64,000 bases of DNA. It comes from Yamadazyma tenuis. Taxonomy: Eukaryota > Ascomycota > Pichiomycetes > Serinales > Debaryomycetaceae. How positions within the stretch are numbered: the stretch's first letter is position 1; each line of letters begins with the position of its first letter. The notes under the pieces are model-generated. The model was not told the origin of the DNA, made no database searches, and was given only the letters and a program-made list of their open reading frames with translations. Shown in pieces: positions 30,366 to 41,522 of the stretch. Where the stretch lies: assembly GCF_029203305.1 (NCBI RefSeq), contig NC_089463.1, forward strand, positions 186,001 to 250,000, in the 5' to 3' direction. The position numbers and the translations under genes were made by a program.

Positions 30366-33300
30366 TCACCAAATGGTATCCTTCCATTTGCTTAACTCCT
30401 GTCCTTGAATAAATACATCCTTCTGGGCCTTCTTTCTCATGTAAAAAATGGGACAATCATTATTAGAGCACAAAACTTCTTGATGTAAAGACCCCTGACA
30501 TCTTTGACATTCGGTCCATAACCTAGAGAACTTGTTTTCCAAATAGTTCATCTGAGCCAAAGAACTACAATATAACCTTGGTCCTTCCTCAATACAGTTC
30601 TCACAAAGCAAGCCCTTGTTGTGAGGCTTTAAAGGAGTCTTACAGTTCTTACATGTTTCTGCCTTTCTGGCAAATTTTAGTAAACCACCACTCTTCGGAG
30701 CAGCTCTCTTCACGGTTCTGGTATGGTCACCAGTCAACAATTCCTTAGCCTTTTTATCCCCCATAATAGGTTCAAAAATTCTCATCAAAGGCTTGGATAA
30801 TTGGTTCTCCAAGTAGTAGTTAACATCAATAGGCAAGGAGTTTTCCAAAACATATAAGGGATCTTCTGATTTATCATAGTTTTTGGCACCGGCTGGACCA
30901 TTGATGATAACATATGCAACTCTGTCACCTAACGTTGGGGCAGAACCGGCATCTCTTTTACGCATCTTTTCTGCCAACACAATGTGTGCTTGCTTAGCAG
31001 CGTAATCCTGCTTGGAATAGGCCTTAGTTATAACCAACTGAGATAGATCTACCCTGTTTTGCAACAAGTCAGCAATTGTTTGTTTAACAAACCTTTCTGC
31101 CTTCCCCACATCTCTTTCTTCTAAGATTAATACCAAAACCTTCGTGATGACGTTTTGAACTAATCTACAGTTGTCTCTCCGGACTGTTTCAATACCCTTT
31201 GTATCCATTTTATCAAACTTATTGGGATTCGTCCAATATAAACCGGCATATCTCTTCTTGTTAATCAATAAGTATGGATAGTAACACTTTTCGAACTCCA
31301 ATTTGATCGGATTCTTAAATTTGGATGAAACATATTCAGCTGCTTGCTCTCCCAATTCCATACACTTCAGCAAATCAGTATATCCAAACTTGATCATGAC
31401 CGAATCTGTATCACCATAGACGACTTTAGCATCGTAATCAAACCCATTTTTCTTGGAATAGAACTCTTCAACCTCATTCTTGGTCTTCTCGATCATGACT
31501 CTTCCAAAGGCTGTGGTCGATGAAGAGATAGCCAAACAAGGTAACTTACCGATGGTTGCACCAGTGAAACCATAGACAGAGTTGGCAGAAATCTTCAAGG
31601 CTAATTGTCTACCGTTTAAGACGGACTTTCTGAAAGGATCAGTTTCCTTCTTCAAATCCGCCTTTGCTTTCTTTCTAGCAGTCAACAACTCATTCAAAAT
31701 CGTGGGTAAAATGCCTTGCCTTTTATTGTCTTTAACAAAGTAATCTCCATTGGGAGTTAAGATATAGTCATCTTCGTTTAACCCAAATGTTTTGATGGTT
31801 TGCTTATTAAGCAACGTAGTATAACACAAGTTATGTGCCATCATAATAGAAGGATACAAAGAACTGAAATCTAATGTGGTAATAGGAACATCATAATAAC
31901 CTCTCAGAGGCTCAATAACCGTTGCCCCTTCATATTCCTCATTTGTTCCTTCGCTTTTCATATTCGGGATCACAATGTCTTGCTCTAGACACTTTCTGAA
32001 TAACTGAGATATGACTTTGATCTGCTGACCTCTAGATAACAAATATGAGAACGGAACACCTGTGACTCTGGCCATTTCTGTGTAGTTGACTAAGCACATC
32101 AATTTTTCAACCAATCTTAAGGGCAAATAGGCATCTTTCAAGCAATAGACAGCCAACCTTCTTCTAGTTTCAGCGTCACCGTTTTGTAAATCCGTGATAA
32201 TAGAGTGGTGTACATCTTCTTTTTGTTCACCTAAGAATTCAGCCGATACAGAGTTCAATGTGTAACTTCTCAATTTGTATTCTCTCTGAACGAACTGCAA
32301 CAAGTCCAATTGCATTCTTCCTTCGATATTTATGACCTTGTTTTCTCTGGTACCATAAGCTCTGGAACTGAAAACAGAATCCTTTACTTCTTGTTTGATC
32401 TGTTTCATTCTTCCAAAATAAGGGAATTTTGGCAAGTGTAAAGCTCTTGCTCTGTCCAATAAATAAGGTAAATCAAAATTGGAAGTGTTATAACCAATAA
32501 TTACATCTGGGTCAACTTTCAAGACAAACTCTTTCCAATGCATGAACATTTCATCCTCTTTTTCGTGGGAGAAGATCTGAGACCCAATAATAGGCGAACA
32601 TGAGTTGACTGTAAATACATTTCTCACGAATGGTTTAGGTTCTCCGTAGTTCAGGACAACGTTGGCAATTTGAATTACTTGATCATGCTCTGCCTCGGGG
32701 AAGATACCTTTTCTTCCAGCACACTCGATATCGAACGACAAAATACGTAAAGGAGCCATTTTCAACCATTCTCCTTCCGATGCATGGGTCACTAAGTCTT
32801 TATAGTTGATAGAACACTCAATCTGACAAGTCGATTGGAATAAGTTCTCATCTTTCTGTAGGTGATACTTGCCTTTGGGTAACGTTATCCATGACATTCC
32901 GGTAATTTTGCAGTCTACCATCAATCTCAATAAGTAATTAATGTTATCGTACGTGACGGTTCCCATCGGAAAAAGCTCCTCAAAATGGACCTCACCCCTT
33001 TCGAACATCCCCCGTAACCGGGAAATGTTTCTAGCATTGTTGACGAAGATCTTGAAAAATGGAACCTTGATATTGTTATTAAATCCCCAAATAGACTCCT
33101 TTGCTGAAACCTCAATAGCTCTTATACCTTCAAAGGAATTCGTGAGGTAATTCTTGAAGGTGTTCATGTTGTCATCAACAGAAAACCCTCTTGGAACTGG
33201 AACGTACAAGTAATGCAAGAATCCAGTCACGTTACACAAGATGGAGTTCCCTTTATCTGTAATACCAAAAAATCTGGCAATTGTATCATCATTGAGATGG

Positions 33301-33593
33301 GTTTCTTCAGCATCCAACTGCTGGAAACTTATGTCATGGTTGAAAAAGTCTGGATCAAGCGGAGGTCTGTCCCATTTCTGATGCTCCTGGTCCTCGGCTC
33401 CAGCACTTGCTGTCATGTTGACCAATTCTTTTTCAAAGGTGGTTGGTTCTTCCATGTTGGTGTCTCGTTTTAACTTTTTTAAAGTCAGCTCCTGCGACTC
33501 TGTCAAGTGCTCCACCACCGGGTACAACGCCTGGTTGGCGACGGGCATCGAGTGAGCCAGCTCCGAGGGGGCATTTAAAGGTCTTTTAGACAT
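30366..33593 (-). CDS. POL3: DNA polymerase delta catalytic subunit
   Basis: The replicative lagging-strand polymerase. The 1075-residue protein has the 3'-5' exonuclease (Asp288/Glu290 in FDIECAG, later [11 protein letters not shown]), the polymerase motifs [14 protein letters not shown] and YGDTDS (Asp728/Asp730), and the palm/thumb region. The C-terminus has CysA (CKNCKTP to CENC) and the 4Fe-4S-binding CysB ([19 protein letters not shown]). Upstream, ACGCGA at 33633-33638 resembles an MCB element, fitting S-phase expression. Confidence 0.98.
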   Translation of the reverse strand: MSKRPLNAPSELAHSMPVANQALYPVVEHLTESQELTLKKLKRDTNMEEPTTFEKELVNMTASAGAEDQEHQKWDRPPLDPDFFNHDISFQQLDAEETHLNDDTIARFFGITDKGNSILCNVTGFLHYLYVPVPRGFSVDDNMNTFKNYLTNSFEGIRAIEVSAKESIWGFNNNIKVPFFKIFVNNARNISRLRGMFERGEVHFEELFPMGTVTYDNINYLLRLMVDCKITGMSWITLPKGKYHLQKDENLFQSTCQIECSINYKDLVTHASEGEWLKMAPLRILSFDIECAGRKGIFPEAEHDQVIQIANVVLNYGEPKPFVRNVFTVNSCSPIIGSQIFSHEKEDEMFMHWKEFVLKVDPDVIIGYNTSNFDLPYLLDRARALHLPKFPYFGRMKQIKQEVKDSVFSSRAYGTRENKVINIEGRMQLDLLQFVQREYKLRSYTLNSVSAEFLGEQKEDVHHSIITDLQNGDAETRRRLAVYCLKDAYLPLRLVEKLMCLVNYTEMARVTGVPFSYLLSRGQQIKVISQLFRKCLEQDIVIPNMKSEGTNEEYEGATVIEPLRGYYDVPITTLDFSSLYPSIMMAHNLCYTTLLNKQTIKTFGLNEDDYILTPNGDYFVKDNKRQGILPTILNELLTARKKAKADLKKETDPFRKSVLNGRQLALKISANSVYGFTGATIGKLPCLAISSSTTAFGRVMIEKTKNEVEEFYSKKNGFDYDAKVVYGDTDSVMIKFGYTDLLKCMELGEQAAEYVSSKFKNPIKLEFEKCYYPYLLINKKRYAGLYWTNPNKFDKMDTKGIETVRRDNCRLVQNVITKVLVLILEERDVGKAERFVKQTIADLLQNRVDLSQLVITKAYSKQDYAAKQAHIVLAEKMRKRDAGSAPTLGDRVAYVIINGPAGAKNYDKSEDPLYVLENSLPIDVNYYLENQLSKPLMRIFEPIMGDKKAKELLTGDHTRTVKRAAPKSGGLLKFARKAETCKNCKTPLKPHNKGLLCENCIEEGPRLYCSSLAQMNYLENKFSRLWTECQRCQGSLHQEVLCSNNDCPIFYMRKKAQKDVFIQGQELSKWKDTIW

Positions 33594-33632
33594 GGCAAGC
33601 TAAGAAGATCAGTAGTTTCAATGAGCTTACAA

Positions 33633-33638
33633 ACGCGA
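33633..33638. promoter_or_regulatory. MCB-like element upstream of POL3
   Basis: ACGCGA lies 40 bp before the POL3 start codon. CGCG-core elements of this type bind MBF and drive G1/S transcription of replication genes in yeasts. A second CGCG occurs 30 bp further on. Confidence 0.4.
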
Positions 33639-33714
33639 CTTTTAAAAATACTTGACCAGAATCGCCTGCGCGTCACAATTTATCTAGCTGCAAAAATGTT
33701 CGTGTATTTCACTA

Positions 33715-36345
33715 TTAACACTGGAAGCTTTTGAGATCGTTCAAAAGCTTGGTATGGATCAAGTTAATTGACAGCAAGAACGACTTATTTTCCAGTAGGT
33801 CTTGGAATCTTTGCACTATATAAAGAAATTCGGTAAGGTCATTTGATGCTTTAGCCATTTCGTTTAAGCAGTAGTCGAAAGAAATGGGCTCAAACAACTC
33901 GTCAGCATTCCCTTCTTCTAAATCCTCATTTCCATCGTCGTTACCATCAACATTGAAAATGGTCGAAAAATGGTAGTCAATATTCTTCTCAAATGTTGTG
34001 TTGAAATCGTACTTGCTGGTGTCAATCTTCAATGAAGAAAACTTGTTGATCCAAAATTGCTTGACAGGTTCTGATTTGATGGTCCTGTTCAAGTTTATGA
34101 AAATCACAAAGTCAATGACAAGTTTGAGGTTCTCATTGTTAGTTTTGATGCTGGTATTCGATGTGTTAAGGGTGATTAAGAGGTCTTTGATCATGGAATC
34201 GCTGGAATACACGTAGTAGTTTATGAGCTCGAAGTCAGCCTCATTGCCATTCAAAGCTTTTATCAAATTGGTTTCAAACACTTCAAAGCATAAACTGTTA
34301 ACTTTGGCGGGTGCTTCCAGTAATCTTATTTGTTCAGTAAGCATGTCATTGTTTATAAGGTTTCCGGGAATATTAAGGTACCGTAACTCAGAAACCGCCA
34401 ACTGTATAATAAAATTCAATACTACCTCAGCGGTAAGCTTCAATTCATTACTTGATTCATCTTTGACCTTCAGAATTATTTTCATTATTTCCTTTAGAAC
34501 CGTTAAATAGTTGTTCAAATTTTTGTTCTTCAAGCTTATTTTACTTAGAATCCACTTGACTATTGACACACTGCAAGGTAACAAGAAGTTTTGGGAGAGG
34601 TAGTCCAAACCATTGTTTAGTATCTTCAAGTTGATCTTCCCGTTGATGAATGCAATCACCGCTTGCTGATAAATTAAAGGGATCAATTGATAAACCTGTT
34701 TCACATCAATTGACTTGATCAAGTCATCAGATAATCCTTCCGCTTCGTCAAACAATGAGTTTATCCAATCGTTGATCAAACTGTTATAGTTACTGGCAAT
34801 TGTCTTATCATTTTCCACCTCTTCATTGAAAACTGGTGTTAGGTTGGTGTAGTTTAAGTTATAATTATGCAAATAAGTTGAGGTGAATGAGTTCTTCATA
34901 TTGAAATCCATATTGATATACTCAGAACATTGCATAATGAACAACAAAAGCACTCCAAAGTAGGAAAAAAATTCTTGGAAGGATCCTTCATTGTTGTCAT
35001 TCAACTTGAACGAGTCGTTATCGAGAAGTTTTATCAACTTGAATATGATCTCCCTGTCAGACAAGTTGAACATGAAGACCTGGAATAATTTAGGGCTTTT
35101 TAGTAATATCAACAACAATCTGTTCAATTTTTCTAAGCTCTGCTCATCCACCAACAAGTCCATCATATTCTTCATGGTTGATATCAAATCAACTTGTTTC
35201 TGCATCGAAAACTCAACTTTATTGATGGTGGTATCGAGATACTCCATTAGGTTGGATTCGTCAATAGAAATGAATTCACAGTTGATGCTGTATAGTTTGT
35301 CATTAAGATTGTCTTGAAAGTTTTCTGATGAGTTGACGTTCGACATTTCATGTATCAAAGTTTGCTGGTTTACCTTTCCTTCGTTGGGGAAAAACCTATG
35401 GAAAGACTTTATGGACAAGATCTTGTTGAAAATTAATGATTTAATAAAATACTGTTTCAAGTTCGTATTGATTTTATCAAAATTGTCAAAGTTTTCAAAC
35501 GCCTTATTGATAGTATCTTCCAAATTGTCTACTTTGTACAATAGTATCAATTTTGGCACCCGTGAACTCAAAAAGTTCAACCAGTTGTTTTTCACAAAAG
35601 ACGGTTGTTTGGCCTGTTCAGACAAATATATACCATTGAACATCGAGTAAATCAACTTATAGCAGTCTCCTTTGAACACTTCATTGAAGTTCTTGAAGAG
35701 CTTTTCATTATCGGGAACCTGGTAGCTTTTGAACATCTCGTTAAAGTAAAAAAAGATCTTGATGCTTTCGTAGCTGGAATGATTCTTAGAATTCACATTA
35801 AGGTTCAAGTTGTTCAATCTCGGCTGTATAGTCAAATTCTGTTTGCTGGTAGTGAACTTGTTACTACAGTATTCAAACTGCTTCGTATAGTTGTTGGCAT
35901 TGAGGAACGACATCAACTTTGTAACAAAGACCTTGACCACTTCCTTGTCTTTCAAGGAGAATTTCAGAATCAAAGTCCCCCAATTGAATATCAACTCGTT
36001 CAAGAGTTCTTCGTTATTCTGATCCAAAACATGTTCAGAGTATTCCACAAATATCGGCAAAAAGGCCTCCACATCGGTGATGAGATGAATCTTCAAATGG
36101 TACTTTCGTAAGATCCGCACCTGTTGGTTTGTCGGGAGCTTGGCAACAGCTTTCCAGAACAGATTTAATTTGATTAGAGATACCACTGTCAAGTACCTTT
36201 CATTGCTTGAGTCTTCCAATAGGTCAACAAACTCTCCAGCCGTCACCGGGGTTTTTCCATCAAGCTGCTTGAATAGATGAAGAAACTGCTTGTCTGACAC
36301 GTTCCTCCGGTTGGAGAGGTGCAATAGTCTCTCAATGGGACGCAT
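33715..36345 (-). CDS. NUT1: Mediator tail subunit 5 (Nut1)
   Basis: Med5/Nut1 is a tail-module subunit of the RNA polymerase II Mediator. The 876-residue, all-helical protein carries the family-typical segments VKNNWLNFLSSRVPKLI and IYQQAVIAFINGKI, followed by LKILNNGLDYLSQNFLLP. It is rich in Asn/Leu with no membrane segment. A TATA-like TATATAAA lies at 36428-36435, about 85 bp upstream. I recognise it by these blocks; overall Med5 sequences diverge quickly. Confidence 0.8.
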   Translation of the reverse strand: MRPIERLLHLSNRRNVSDKQFLHLFKQLDGKTPVTAGEFVDLLEDSSNERYLTVVSLIKLNLFWKAVAKLPTNQQVRILRKYHLKIHLITDVEAFLPIFVEYSEHVLDQNNEELLNELIFNWGTLILKFSLKDKEVVKVFVTKLMSFLNANNYTKQFEYCSNKFTTSKQNLTIQPRLNNLNLNVNSKNHSSYESIKIFFYFNEMFKSYQVPDNEKLFKNFNEVFKGDCYKLIYSMFNGIYLSEQAKQPSFVKNNWLNFLSSRVPKLILLYKVDNLEDTINKAFENFDNFDKINTNLKQYFIKSLIFNKILSIKSFHRFFPNEGKVNQQTLIHEMSNVNSSENFQDNLNDKLYSINCEFISIDESNLMEYLDTTINKVEFSMQKQVDLISTMKNMMDLLVDEQSLEKLNRLLLILLKSPKLFQVFMFNLSDREIIFKLIKLLDNDSFKLNDNNEGSFQEFFSYFGVLLLFIMQCSEYINMDFNMKNSFTSTYLHNYNLNYTNLTPVFNEEVENDKTIASNYNSLINDWINSLFDEAEGLSDDLIKSIDVKQVYQLIPLIYQQAVIAFINGKINLKILNNGLDYLSQNFLLPCSVSIVKWILSKISLKNKNLNNYLTVLKEIMKIILKVKDESSNELKLTAEVVLNFIIQLAVSELRYLNIPGNLINNDMLTEQIRLLEAPAKVNSLCFEVFETNLIKALNGNEADFELINYYVYSSDSMIKDLLITLNTSNTSIKTNNENLKLVIDFVIFINLNRTIKSEPVKQFWINKFSSLKIDTSKYDFNTTFEKNIDYHFSTIFNVDGNDDGNEDLEEGNADELFEPISFDYCLNEMAKASNDLTEFLYIVQRFQDLLENKSFLLSINLIHTKLLNDLKSFQC

Positions 36346-36478
36346 TTGTGGTGAGGTAGAATGAATGAAAAGCGCAGTGCGAAAATCAGTGTGTAAATGT
36401 ATTGAACTCCTAACCTGTCCGGTTCCATATATAAAGTTACATAGGCGTGAAGAATACTCTTCGGCGAATTTCTGGGGC

Positions 36479-37195
36479 TCACCAGATGCTTCTATCGTCT
36501 TTGTTCCAGATCGAAGTATCGTTCAAGTCCCAGCTGATTTGACTGGGATTGAAGTCCAACAGATATTTGAGGCCGCTCGCAGGTAATGAGTGATTGCTGA
36601 GGTTTAAGTCGGTGTCGTACATCTGCGTGTTTCTGGAAGACAACTGAGGCGACTGGAAGCTGGCCACAAACAGGTCCGGTTGTTTTTGTTGGCTGGCTTG
36701 ACTTGGTGGAGTCAGTTCCAGTGATTGCAATGGTGAAGGAAGCTTTACCGACTGGTCCAAATTGTACAAGTTAGGAGGTTGCAGCTCCGGTGCCTGAGGT
36801 TCCAATGGCGTGGGTAAGCTTGTAACTGGTTGCATTTGTGTTTGTAGATACTGGTACCCGGTGTATGGAGTTTGGTTATACTGGGAGTAGTTTTGGTACT
36901 GTGCGTACTGGTTGGAGTACTGGCTTTGAGGTTGGCTCTGGTAGGCGTGATGGTGCTGCTGTTGGTGTTGCTGCTGATGGTGTTGGTGTTGCCGCTGCTG
37001 CTGCTGCTGATGTTCCTGCTTTACAACAGCAGCGGCAGCAAAGGTCGCCAACGTGTACTTGTCAGTCTGGTTCTGGTAGTACTGCTGTTTGTACACAGAA
37101 GGCAAACTGTAGCTGGAGTTGGAAATAGTGAGGTTGGCAATAATTTCAAGCTGTTGGCTGAAAGGTTCGAGCTCAAGGCTCCGTTTTGTGTACAT
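36479..37195 (-). CDS. Gln/His-rich protein of unknown function
   Basis: A 238-residue protein with an N-terminal Ser/Tyr region, a Gln/His tract at about residues 60-90 (encoded by CAG/CAA/CAC runs at about 36950-37020), a Gln/Tyr-rich stretch, a Pro/Leu/Gln segment and a C-terminus that repeats the tripeptide SIW (DTSIWNKDDRSIW). No domain is recognised. Composition suggests a transcriptional regulator or a prion-like assembly protein, which is inference. It has a true ATG at 37195 and lies just upstream of NUT1 on the same strand. Confidence 0.6.
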   Translation of the reverse strand: MYTKRSLELEPFSQQLEIIANLTISNSSYSLPSVYKQQYYQNQTDKYTLATFAAAAVVKQEHQQQQQRQHQHHQQQHQQQHHHAYQSQPQSQYSNQYAQYQNYSQYNQTPYTGYQYLQTQMQPVTSLPTPLEPQAPELQPPNLYNLDQSVKLPSPLQSLELTPPSQASQQKQPDLFVASFQSPQLSSRNTQMYDTDLNLSNHSLPASGLKYLLDFNPSQISWDLNDTSIWNKDDRSIW

Positions 37196-37528
37196 GGATA
37201 TGAAAAGCGAGTGTCAGGTGTAGGGAGCGAATGAATAGGGCCAGCAACGAGTGCCTAGTGTATTTAGTTGGTATGCCAAATGATGGAAAAGATTCAGCGA
37301 AAAACTGGAAAGAACGGACAAAAACGTAAACGGTGGATGCAGAAGACGCTATAATACAAGCAAAACAAAGGTGGGCCACCAAATGCTAAATAAAAATATG
37401 CTTTGGTGGAGATGCAGAAATCCAATAAAAATACTGTTGTATTTGAAAAAGCTTTTGGCTGGTTTGTCCATTACGCGGTATACATTAATTTTTTACATAG
37501 TGAAATTTTTCAGTGGTTTATGGTAATT
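37196..37528. other. short intergenic region between the Gln-rich gene and PEX14
   Basis: About 330 bp with no gene. It should hold the promoter of the Gln-rich gene and the PEX14 3' flank. I see no structured element in it. Confidence 0.4.
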
Positions 37529-38611
37529 TCACGATTGATTTAACTGCCATGCTGGAACCCCGACGTTGTCGATGGTGTCTTTGATGACTTTCTCTTGCTC
37601 CATTTGTTCCTGTTCCTTTAACTTATGTTTCATCTGCCATTCGGGGATTCCTCCAGCTGTCACCCCGTTTAAGCTGGTAGCCTCAGAAAACCTCACCCCA
37701 TTTTCTTTGGGGGCAGCGGCAGGAGCGGGTGCTGGCACCGGCACAGGCGACGCCTCCGTGGCCTGCTGGACTGTTGGTGGCTCCTGGGTGACAATGGCGG
37801 CAGGTACAGACTTTTTGGCCTTCTTCAAGATCTCAGATGCCGATGGAATCGAGCTCACAGGTGTAATTTTTCTCTCTATATCCTTCGAGGACCTTAACTT
37901 GATGAGGTTCTTCAAGCTGATCAACTCCTCGTTGATATTGGATAAATCATCCTTCACGTTGTCCTTGGTCAAGTTTAGATTTTTCTCCACCGAGTTCTTC
38001 AAATTATCAATTTCCAACTTCATCAACCGCAAGTCGTCGTCAAACACCAACTTGTCCTTGTTGTACTTGGTCAAGAAGTCATTGACGTTGTTGATGGCAT
38101 CGTCAATTTCCAGAAGCTTTTCTTCGTTGCTCTGCTTGATTTCCTTCTGCTCACTGGCCAATTGCTCCAACAACTTATCGATCTTCACAAACTCTTCGTC
38201 GATTTGTTGCTTGTCGGCATCAATACTGCTCTGAGTAGGTGGAATAAGGCTTGGAATGACGTACCGAGACACCACTTGGTATAACCCGTAGGTGACGCCT
38301 GCCGTGGCAGTGGCCATGATGAAATAGTCTTTCCAGGTTCTGTCGGGAATCGCTGGCGGCACGTTATAGTAGTCGATAGGAGGCCCGAACGAGGCCGGTG
38401 CGTGTGTGTGCGCAGACGAGCCCACAGACGACGGTTGAGCAATGGATGTAGAAGGGTTGGAGCTGGCGTTGGCTCGGTTGAGGGCCTCTTCGATTTCCTG
38501 CTCATTTAGTCCCTTGGTCTGCAAAAACTCCACCTTTTTGTTCAAGGGGGAGCTGGTGACATTAGGGTCCTTGAGGAAGCTGACGGCGCTTTGCACCAAA
38601 TCTTCATTCAT
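37529..38611 (-). CDS. PEX14: peroxisomal docking protein Pex14
   Basis: Pex14 is the peroxisomal membrane docking factor for the import receptors Pex5 and Pex7. The 360-residue protein begins with the conserved Pex5-binding helix region (VQSAVSFLKDPNVTSSPLNKKVEFLQTKGL is the span at residues 6-35). It then has a Pro-rich linker ending PPAIPDRTWKDYF, a hydrophobic segment (MATATAGVTYGLYQVV) and a long coiled coil (about 145-245), with a Pro/Ala-rich C-terminal part. Layout and length fit yeast Pex14. Confidence 0.94.
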   Translation of the reverse strand: MNEDLVQSAVSFLKDPNVTSSPLNKKVEFLQTKGLNEQEIEEALNRANASSNPSTSIAQPSSVGSSAHTHAPASFGPPIDYYNVPPAIPDRTWKDYFIMATATAGVTYGLYQVVSRYVIPSLIPPTQSSIDADKQQIDEEFVKIDKLLEQLASEQKEIKQSNEEKLLEIDDAINNVNDFLTKYNKDKLVFDDDLRLMKLEIDNLKNSVEKNLNLTKDNVKDDLSNINEELISLKNLIKLRSSKDIERKITPVSSIPSASEILKKAKKSVPAAIVTQEPPTVQQATEASPVPVPAPAPAAAPKENGVRFSEATSLNGVTAGGIPEWQMKHKLKEQEQMEQEKVIKDTIDNVGVPAWQLNQS

Positions 38612-38763
38612 TCCGGAGCGATGTGAGAGTTTGAAGTGAGATTTAGGATTTCTCCATAAAAATGTGACTGCCGCGGCATGGTGAATGTGAATAATCTGAC
38701 TATTTACAACTATTTACAAGTATAGGAAATGACTGAAATATTTGTGGTTTTGAGCAGAATCAG

Positions 38764-39660
38764 CTACAACCTCTTGAGAAGCTCCTCATAAATGCACCAG
38801 CTGATTCCAGCACTCAATCCCTTTCTGCTGAGCCGTAAGCTCAATCCTTTGAAGAGATTGCGCATGCCTCCAGGTTCAGACACAAGAATCTTCATTGTTT
38901 GGGAAATGGAGGCATGGGTGGATGACAACTGCATGCGGGTCTTGATGGCGTCGAATGGGGCGGTGATGGTCGTGGCCAAGGAGGCTGCCAATACGGCGGA
39001 TGCCGAGTTGGTGACTCCTCCCTTGAGATGATCCTGGTGCGACCTCGATGCTATGCGGTACAAATCTGTTTTGAACCACTCGTAGAACAACACGTAGAGT
39101 CCGGCATACGGGCAGTCTCGTGAGAGGGTCACCAAGCTTCCTTTGAAGAAATTTCTTATGGTTCCTGGCAGATTTTTGCCGTCAAAGTAGATGCCTTCAA
39201 CACTCTCGTACATCGAGTTGTAGCTATAGATGTTGGACTCGTACCGCGTCTTGATGATGGTGATGGGCATGGTGATGTAGCCAGCGATGGCACGAACCAC
39301 GAACCCTACGCTTAGATTCTGGAGGTGTGAGAGCTTAGGAAGAATGCTCGACGACGGTAGAACGGTGGAATCGATCTTAAAACTTGACAAATAGAACCGG
39401 GACTTCAACAAAAGTGTCAAGTAGATGGCCGAGCCCATCGATGTTCGAAGACAAGAAGGGAGTACCCCACGCCAGAGTTCCTTGAAGTTTTTCAACTTGC
39501 GAATCTCTTTGACAAGAGTAGTGTTGTAGTTAAGATTGTGCTGTTTTTGTTGCTGCAAGCGAGTTTTGAGCAAATCAAACGGTTGGAGCATCACTGATGA
39601 TGTCAAGCCTGCTAGGCCTCCAGCCGCAAGTGACTTTTTGCTCGAAAGTTCATTTGCCAT
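38764..39660 (-). CDS. HEM25: mitochondrial glycine carrier Hem25 (SLC25A38 type)
   Basis: A mitochondrial carrier that imports glycine for 5-aminolevulinate synthesis, the first step of heme biosynthesis. The 298-residue protein has three carrier repeats with [25 protein letters not shown] and [12 protein letters not shown]. The segments [16 protein letters not shown] and [16 protein letters not shown] match the Hem25/SLC25A38 subgroup. The frame runs to 39687 through a TTG; the first ATG is at 39660. Confidence 0.88.
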   Translation of the reverse strand: MANELSSKKSLAAGGLAGLTSSVMLQPFDLLKTRLQQQKQHNLNYNTTLVKEIRKLKNFKELWRGVLPSCLRTSMGSAIYLTLLLKSRFYLSSFKIDSTVLPSSSILPKLSHLQNLSVGFVVRAIAGYITMPITIIKTRYESNIYSYNSMYESVEGIYFDGKNLPGTIRNFFKGSLVTLSRDCPYAGLYVLFYEWFKTDLYRIASRSHQDHLKGGVTNSASAVLAASLATTITAPFDAIKTRMQLSSTHASISQTMKILVSEPGGMRNLFKGLSLRLSRKGLSAGISWCIYEELLKRL

Positions 39661-39815
39661 GCTTGTATGACATTGGTGAAGCTGCAATTGGCTTTTGGCG
39701 TGCGAACCGAGTAGATGATGGGCGTGTGCGGACCCATACCCTGACCCGATAGGAGCCTAAAGAATGATTTGTTAAATGTGTTATGTATGGTATTAAGAAC
39801 CTATGCCTAGTATAA

Positions 39816-40907
39816 CTACCACTTCAACGAGTCCAAAAACTCGACAGCACTCGTTGGGGCTGTTAAAAGTACGTCCAAGCCCGACAATTGTGTATTTCCC
39901 TCGAAGTCTACTTTGTCCTTGATGAGAGCGAGACTGCAAATCGAAAGAAAAGTATGATACGGGTCTGGTGATGAGTCGAACTCCTTGGCAATACCCCCTA
40001 TACGGTGGTCTTGGTTGAGCAAGAGAAACTGCGCCGCTGCCGACAAGTTGGACAAGTCCAAGTGGTTTAGAATCTCAAGTGAGCCCAAGCTCCACCAACT
40101 ATAGCAGGAATCACTTAGTTTATTAACACGGCCGTTGAACCCTCCAAAGTCTTCATGCCTCAACTCTAATTCTCCCGGTAACACCTCCGGGTGGTTGACT
40201 TGCCGGTGGACGATCCAATTGAGGGTCTGGTGGGAGTCGGCTTCTGGTAGATTGTAGTCCAAGAGTTTCAACATTGCAAGGGCACAGAAGGTGAAGCCCG
40301 AGTGGGACTCACTCAATTGTACACAGGAGAAGCCCCCTGAAACATTCACTCGCTGTAAAACATATTGGATCAATGCTGGCACGTCAATATCGTATTTCCT
40401 TTGTTGGGGTGGGATTTGATCGTATTTCAAGATTCTCCGTATAGCAACAGCCATATAGCAAAGCCTCAAGTCTGAGTCCCCAAAGGGTGTCCCATCGATG
40501 TTCAATGTGGGAGCAAAACATCCTTTATCGGGACCTGTTTTCCACTGGCACAGTTGAACAAACTTCATGATCAGATGCCTGTCCACCTTCTCATTTATGG
40601 TATCTCTCAACACAAGCAAGCTCTGGAGTCCAAAAAAAGTGGACGACATAGTGGCGATATCGTATACACCGCTGGGGTTCATGACGGCTCTGAACCCGTT
40701 GCCGGTGTAGTAGCTATTGTAGATAAAGTCTGAAAACTGGGCACGCTCGACGTCCGAGAACCCCAAGCCATTGAGCAACTCCAAGCCTTCAAGACAGAAA
40801 CAAATGAGCAGTAGTTTGTTATTGTCCTGATCCTGATGCTTGGAGGGGAGCATGTTCAAGCAGAGGGTGAAGTATTTGACATGTTTGTGGATCAATAATT
40901 GATTCAT
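39816..40907 (-). CDS. CDC43: geranylgeranyltransferase type I beta subunit
   Basis: The beta subunit of GGTase-I, which adds geranylgeranyl to CaaL proteins such as Rho1 and Cdc42. The 363-residue protein has the prenyltransferase helical repeats with GGFNGRVNKLSDSCYSWWSLG (residues split over the zinc-binding Asp/Cys) and DPYHTFLSICSLAL carrying the zinc-ligand His. The frame extends upstream to 40982 into the 16-bp repeat array, but MNQLLIHKHVKYF at 40907 is the natural start. Confidence 0.88.
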   Translation of the reverse strand: MNQLLIHKHVKYFTLCLNMLPSKHQDQDNNKLLLICFCLEGLELLNGLGFSDVERAQFSDFIYNSYYTGNGFRAVMNPSGVYDIATMSSTFFGLQSLLVLRDTINEKVDRHLIMKFVQLCQWKTGPDKGCFAPTLNIDGTPFGDSDLRLCYMAVAIRRILKYDQIPPQQRKYDIDVPALIQYVLQRVNVSGGFSCVQLSESHSGFTFCALAMLKLLDYNLPEADSHQTLNWIVHRQVNHPEVLPGELELRHEDFGGFNGRVNKLSDSCYSWWSLGSLEILNHLDLSNLSAAAQFLLLNQDHRIGGIAKEFDSSPDPYHTFLSICSLALIKDKVDFEGNTQLSGLDVLLTAPTSAVEFLDSLKW

Positions 40908-40951
40908 GGGGCTTGTGAGTGTCGCGAGAGGTCGCGGTACAAAGTTTGAGT

Positions 40952-41047
40952 GTCGCAGTGCCTCAGTGTCGCAGTGCCTCAATGTCGCAGTGCCTCAATG
41001 TCGCAGTGCCTCAATGTCGCAGTGCCTCAGTGTCGCAGTGCCTCAAT
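40952..41047. repeat. 16-bp minisatellite, six units, upstream of CDC43
   Basis: Six head-to-tail 16-bp units of GTCGCAGTGCCTCAAT start at 40952, 40968, 40984, 41000, 41016 and 41032. Units 1 and 5 end CAGT; the others end CAAT. There is no other change, and a partial copy (GTC) follows. The array begins 45 bp from the CDC43 ATG, so it lies in the promoter or 5' leader. Such purity suggests recent expansion. Confidence 0.95.
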
Positions 41048-41522
41048 GTCAGTCTTTGTGTCAGAAGTTTAATGTCGCAATACTCAAATTTCCATACTAA
41101 AATTAGTTCACCTGTTGCTTTGCAACTCAAGCAACGAACCTTAAATACCGTTTCTCCACGCGTAATAGTCTTCAGAGTTTCAATGATTGGAATCATTCAT
41201 ATCTCATTCTCAGCCTCTACATGGCTGAGAAGGAATTGTGGCAGTGTTTATAGGGTTTACGACGAAACAGGTGTGTGCAGCAACGTGTTTAACTTAATTT
41301 TTTGACACTTTATACAGACAAAACTGTACCTATCATAGTCAGGGAGTGTCAGAGATCAGAACTAATTATGGCTTTGCTATTGTGGTTACAGTGTGAAATT
41401 ATATATAGAAAATATTTAACCGTGTCAGGGTTTAGCAATTATCAACCTTGAAGGTGTTTGAAAAAGTATAAAAGGACATAGGTAATCCTTGATTTTGTTC
41501 TTCAGTTTGCTTCCCACACACC
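41048..41522. promoter_or_regulatory. divergent promoter region between CDC43 and the GPI-type gene, with TATA box
   Basis: About 475 bp without a gene. TATAAAAG at 41467-41474, 49 bp before the next ATG, is a good TATA box for the wall-protein gene. No other element was identified. Confidence 0.55.

Noticed and set aside
35605..36111. 168-codon plus-strand frame
   Set aside because: Antisense to NUT1 with no recognisable domain.
37566..38234. 222-codon plus-strand frame
   Set aside because: Antisense to PEX14; hydrophobic Ser/Leu composition mirrors the coiled-coil codons.
40952..41047. CRISPR-like array
   Set aside because: Head-to-tail 16-bp units without spacers in a eukaryotic genome; it is a minisatellite.
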